Both the position numbers and the translations under genes were made by a program. 7,543 nucleotides of DNA from JADFNO01 sp965369945 (GTDB taxonomy: Bacteria; Planctomycetota; Phycisphaerae; Phycisphaerales; SM1A02), in assembly GCA_965369945.1 (NCBI GenBank), contig CBDUST010000233.1:1-7543 (forward strand), read 5' to 3'. Positions 5,070-7,543 of this stretch are shown here, piece after piece. Within the stretch, counting starts at the first letter, position 1. Every line of letters begins with the position of its first letter. Under the pieces are notes generated by a model. The model saw nothing but the letters and a program-made list of their open reading frames with translations. It searched no databases and was not told where the DNA came from.

Positions 5070-5507
5070 CTAGACGATGATCAAGCAGCGCAGCTCAAGA
5101 AGTGATGATGTAACAACGCCGGGCGGGCAATCTGGCGCGCGGGTACTTGAATAGAACCGCAGCGCCGAGCGAGGCGTGGAATGTCGGTCGAATGTGTAGC
5201 CCAGCGGGCGGTGTGAGTCCCTCACACGGCGCTGCTTGGTTACCAACTGCACAATGCCAACCAATGGACGGCAGCATTGGCAGCCGCACGATCCCTCATG
5301 CTCACAACATGCAAGGGGAAACTCAGCAGCGTTCGAACTCAGCGCGAACTGGGGTTCATCTTTATCGCAGCACGTTCGCTCGCCACACTGCGCCAACGAG
5401 TCGGTTGGGTTTGCGGTATTTGCTGCTCCCAGAACGCGCCACGAATCGCTGAGCGCAAACGTCATCGCGACGATCAACAGAATCACAAGTAGTCGAACCT
5501 TGGGCAT
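5070..5507 (-). CDS. Exported cysteine-rich protein, 145 aa
   Basis: I do not recognise the family. ATG 5507 is preceded by a strong GGAGG with 4 bases of spacing, and TACAAT (5544-5539) is a plausible -10 box further up. The frame is open upstream to 5840, but that part runs through the palindromic repeat and is not coding. Residues 1-28 are a signal peptide or anchor (MPKVRLLVILLIVAMTFALS, then DSWRVLGAA). The mature part has eleven cysteines, nine of them between 41 and 79: C41, CC46-47, CC67-68, C74, C76, CC78-79 (HEGSCGCQCC). C127 and C141 follow. Such clustering with nearby Asp, Glu and His suggests soft-metal binding outside the cytoplasm or a disulfide-rich fold. After residue 80 the sequence is rich in Arg and Ser and less convincing as a domain. 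It lies 101 bp upstream of, and on the same strand as, the HMA lipoprotein, so it probably belongs to the same metal-handling group. Confidence 0.72.
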   Translation of the reverse strand: MPKVRLLVILLIVAMTFALSDSWRVLGAANTANPTDSLAQCGERTCCDKDEPQFALSSNAAEFPLACCEHEGSCGCQCCRPLVGIVQLVTKQRRVRDSHRPLGYTFDRHSTPRSALRFYSSTRAPDCPPGVVTSSLLELRCLIIV

Positions 5508-5589
5508 GGAGCCTCCGCGTACCTTGAATACTTCGACGATTGTAGAGCGAATCCGCCCAGGAAGCGAGACTCTTGAGGTCGAAAGCGAA

Positions 5590-5677
5590 GATCCGCGGGT
5601 TACCACCGCGCGGCTATCGCCCACATGCGAACGGATTTGTAACTTGCCCCGATAGCTGCGCGGTGGTAACCCGCAGA
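5590..5677. repeat. REP-like long inverted repeat, left copy (88 bp)
   Basis: The arms are 5595-5619 and 5650-5674. The left arm begins GCGGGTTACCACCGCGCGG, and the 25 bp pair with a single G-T wobble around a 30-base loop. It aligns without gaps over 88 bases to 6205-6292 (I count 14 mismatches, 11 of them in or at the edge of the loop), same orientation, offset 615. It lies between the diverging Cys-rich gene and the transposase gene. Its right end is only 3 bases before the TTG I take as the transposase start, so the hairpin may mask translation initiation or mark the transposase's target. Confidence 0.92.
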
Positions 5678-5680
5678 CTC

Positions 5681-6190
5681 TTGCGTCATACTGCCGCCGG
5701 GCCGGTTGACCTCTTGACATTCCATGCCTATCGCTCGTGGAGGCCCGATCATCCCAAGGGATATGTGCGCCAAGGCGAAGGAATTCTCTCGCCGGACACC
5801 GAGATGGCTGCGCAATACGATCGAAACGCGACGCGCCCACGAGTGATCTTCGACGACAAATTACAGCAGATTATTGTCGAAGGAACACGCGACATCTGCG
5901 ATCGCAGAGACTGGCGGCTGCACTACATCGCGACCGAACCAACACACATACATACGCTTGTCAGTTGGATGGACGATGAGCTCTATTGGAAGTTCGCTCA
6001 CGACACGCTCAAACGCCTCCTTGGAATGATGCTCGCCCAACATACGCGATCAAAAGGACGAAAATGGTTTGTACGCAAAGGGAATCGAAAGCGCGTGCGC
6101 GATCATGCCCATTACGATTACTTGATGAATGAATACCTGCCCAAACATAGCGGGCGGCGGTGGTCTGAGCGTGTCGAAGCGGGGATGTGA
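5681..6190 (+). CDS. REP-associated tyrosine (HUH/Y1) transposase-like protein, RAYT type
   Basis: Taking TTG 5681 as start gives 169 aa. The frame is open upstream to 5573, but that would translate the palindromic repeat, and the homologous-looking part starts at about residue 9 (VDLLTFHAYRSWRPDHPKGY), which resembles the N-terminal strand of IS200/RAYT transposases (LTxxTYGxWLP.D.RGxV). Residues 84-96 read ATEPTHIHTLVSW; H89-I-H91 is the HUH metal-binding pair. A helix about 55 residues later (HAHYDYLMNEYLPKHSG, with Y145, Y147 and Y152) supplies a candidate catalytic tyrosine. The basic stretch GRKWFVRKGNRKRVRD lies between. Such enzymes nick single-stranded DNA at palindromic REP hairpins. 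Here two copies of one hairpin element flank the gene in direct orientation, which strongly supports the pairing. It has no visible Shine-Dalgarno sequence. The start codon is the least certain part; GTG 5663 inside the repeat is an alternative. Whether it still transposes is unknown; many relatives are domesticated single-copy genes. Confidence 0.85.
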   Translation: MRHTAAGPVDLLTFHAYRSWRPDHPKGYVRQGEGILSPDTEMAAQYDRNATRPRVIFDDKLQQIIVEGTRDICDRRDWRLHYIATEPTHIHTLVSWMDDELYWKFAHDTLKRLLGMMLAQHTRSKGRKWFVRKGNRKRVRDHAHYDYLMNEYLPKHSGRRWSERVEAGM

Positions 6191-6204
6191 TTTTCGGGGC
6201 GCAA

Positions 6205-6292
6205 GATCCGCGGGTTGCCACCGCGCGGCTATGGCCCACCTGCGAATGAGATTGCACTTCGACCCAATAGCTGCGCGGTGGTGACCCGCAGA
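6205..6292. repeat. REP-like long inverted repeat, right copy (88 bp)
   Basis: The arms are 6210-6232 and 6267-6289. The 23 bp pair with three positions that are G-T wobbles rather than mismatches, around a 34-base loop. It is the same element as at 5590-5677 and starts 15 bases after the transposase stop. A run of six T (6305-6310) follows 15 bases beyond it, so it could also end the transposase transcript ahead of the glycyl-tRNA synthetase gene, though the distance is long for an intrinsic terminator. Confidence 0.92.
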
Positions 6293-6335
6293 TGCAGTCG
6301 TAGCTTTTTTCGCTGATGCAGCTACTATCCTCGCC

Positions 6336-7543
6336 ATGAGTTCAACGCCCCCGGAAACCGCTAGCGCACCCGCCACGAAATCGATGGAAGACATCGTCGC
6401 GCTGTGTAAACGGCGTGGATTTATCTTCCCAGCTTCGGAAATCTACGGCGGCATCAACGGGTTCTGGGACTTCGGCCCGCTGGGTGTTGAACTGAAAAAC
6501 AACCTGCGCGATGCATGGTGGCACGACATGGTCCGCTGCCCCCCCGCCGGTCCCGATGGTGAACTGCTGACCATCGTCGGCCTGGATTCATCGATCATCC
6601 AGAACCCCAAAGTCTGGGAAGCCTCCGGCCACGTCGGTGGATTCAACGACCCGATGCAGACATGTCGCCAATGCAAGAAGTTATTCCGGGCAGATCATGT
6701 TTGGGAAATGCTAAAGGACAGCCCGTGGGTTAACTCGTTCGCTGAAACGATGGAGTATACCGCGTGGGAAGACCTGTTGAAATTCAATAGCGTTCGAGCA
6801 TTCAAATGGGCTGAACGTAAAGGTAGGAAACTAGCTCAGGGTTTGGCTCTTGTGCGAAATCCGACAGTAACGATGTCTTGGCTATCCGAGGACTTGGAAA
6901 ACGATCCCGAACTACAGCTGAGCATTCCTACGATCCTGCGATATATGGCAACAGAGCAGAAGGCTCGCACGGGATTGCAAACTCCGTGCCCTAATTGCGG
7001 CGGTGATCTCACTGAACCGCGCGATTTCAACCTGATGTTCGAATCACACGCAGGTGCAGTGAAGGATGATGCAAACAAAGTGTACCTCCGCCCGGAGACC
7101 GCGCAGGGCATTTTCCTCAACTTCAAGAATGTCATTGACACACAGCGCGTGAAGGTCCCCTTCGGCATCGCCCAAATCGGCAAAGCGTTCCGCAACGAAG
7201 TCACCCCTCGCAACTACATCTTCCGCTCGCGCGAGTTTGAGCAGATGGAGATGGAATGGTTCTGCCATCCCGATCAGTCCCAGAAGTGGTACGAATTCTG
7301 GGTTGAGCAGCGATTCAATTGGTGGAAATCCGTGGGCCTGACGGATGCCAACCTGATCCGACGGGATCACGACTCCGATGAACTGGCCCATTACTCCACG
7401 GCCTGCGCCGACGTCGAATACCGTTACCCCTTCACGGCCCCGGGGCATGGTGAACTCGAGGGCATCGCCCATCGAGGTTGCTTCGACCTCGACGCCCACC
7501 AGAAGGCCTCGAAAACGAAGCTGGAGTACTTCGACCAGGACCT
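6336..7543 (+). CDS. glyQS: Glycyl-tRNA synthetase, single-chain (alpha-2) type, N-terminal part
   Basis: This class II enzyme attaches glycine to tRNA-Gly in the cytosol. The frame is open from ATG 6336 to the window edge (402 codons); the rest of the catalytic core and the anticodon-binding domain lie outside. Motifs: MEDIVALCKRRGFIFPASEI (17-36), YGGINGFWDFGPLG (37-50), GHVGGFNDP (98-106), zinc-type pairs C110/C113 and C218/C221, PRDFNLMF (228-235), LRPETAQGIF (251-260), motif 2 FRNEVTPRNYIFRSREFEQM (285-304) with EMEWF. These place it with the eukaryote/archaea-like homodimeric form found in many bacteria, not the GlyQ/GlyS tetramer. About 105 residues separate the two Cys pairs (124-212 mostly), longer than I expect for the family, with visibly more A/T and rarer codons (TTA, CTA, AGG, GTA). 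There is no Shine-Dalgarno sequence; TACTAT (6323-6328) ends 7 bases before the ATG, so the message may be leaderless. Confidence 0.96.
   Translation, partial: MSSTPPETASAPATKSMEDIVALCKRRGFIFPASEIYGGINGFWDFGPLGVELKNNLRDAWWHDMVRCPPAGPDGELLTIVGLDSSIIQNPKVWEASGHVGGFNDPMQTCRQCKKLFRADHVWEMLKDSPWVNSFAETMEYTAWEDLLKFNSVRAFKWAERKGRKLAQGLALVRNPTVTMSWLSEDLENDPELQLSIPTILRYMATEQKARTGLQTPCPNCGGDLTEPRDFNLMFESHAGAVKDDANKVYLRPETAQGIFLNFKNVIDTQRVKVPFGIAQIGKAFRNEVTPRNYIFRSREFEQMEMEWFCHPDQSQKWYEFWVEQRFNWWKSVGLTDANLIRRDHDSDELAHYSTACADVEYRYPFTAPGHGELEGIAHRGCFDLDAHQKASKTKLEYFDQD

Noticed and set aside
5070..5840. 256-residue version of the Cys-rich protein starting at 5840
   Set aside because: The first 111 residues read through the 88-bp palindrome and part of the transposase gene; a strong ribosome site and a signal peptide mark 5507 as the start.
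5573..6190. 205-residue version of the transposase starting at 5573
   Set aside because: Its first 36 residues translate the REP-like palindrome; similarity to transposases begins near residue 45 of that frame.

Overview
The window looks like chromosomal DNA from a planctomycete (Planctomycetota). This rests on the style of its intergenic repeats: twin palindromes built on CACGGCCA/TGGCCGTG and GAACGGGCT/AGCCCGTTC, and long inverted repeats GCGGGTTACCACCGCGCGG. It also rests on Shine-Dalgarno sequences being absent from about half the genes and on the feel of the proteins. The assignment is by recognition only; no search was run. The last gene runs off the right edge.

Layout. 1-562: a tandem duplication with a 210-bp period. 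Each unit carries two palindromes followed, on the minus strand, by the 5' end of a one-helix membrane protein that breaks off after about 24 shared codons. 563-1150 (-): an unrecognised 195-aa protein. 1363-2004 (-): a COG2345/SufR-like winged-helix regulator with a four-cysteine cluster. It diverges across a 107-bp promoter region from a VOC (glyoxalase-fold) gene at 2112-2504 (+). 2611-3696 (+): pdxA of vitamin B6 synthesis. 3764-5507 (-): a three-gene group, read right to left: a secreted cysteine-rich protein, a heavy-metal-associated (HMA) lipoprotein, and an outer-membrane beta-barrel protein. 5590-6292: a small HUH/Y1 (REP-associated type, RAYT) transposase gene set exactly between two 88-bp copies of one long inverted repeat in direct orientation. 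A solitary half copy lies at about 3726-3754. 6336-7543 (+): the N-terminal part of a single-chain glycyl-tRNA synthetase.

The most striking point is the HMA lipoprotein at 4612-4968 (-). Its reading frame is open except for one TGA, which stands exactly where the second cysteine of the GMxCxxC metal site belongs (GMACPF-TGA-ATK). The HMA fold continues in frame after it. Nineteen bases after the TGA comes a hairpin (TCAGC-AGTT-GCTGA) with G as the second loop base, which matches the general form of a bacterial SECIS element. I read this as a candidate selenoprotein with a CxxU metal or redox site, coupled to an outer-membrane protein and a second Cys-rich exported protein. That would be a cell-envelope metal-handling cassette. 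A nonsense mutation or sequencing error is the main alternative.

The second system is the RAYT-like transposase with its flanking REP-like palindromes, one of which ends 3 bases before the transposase's likely start codon.
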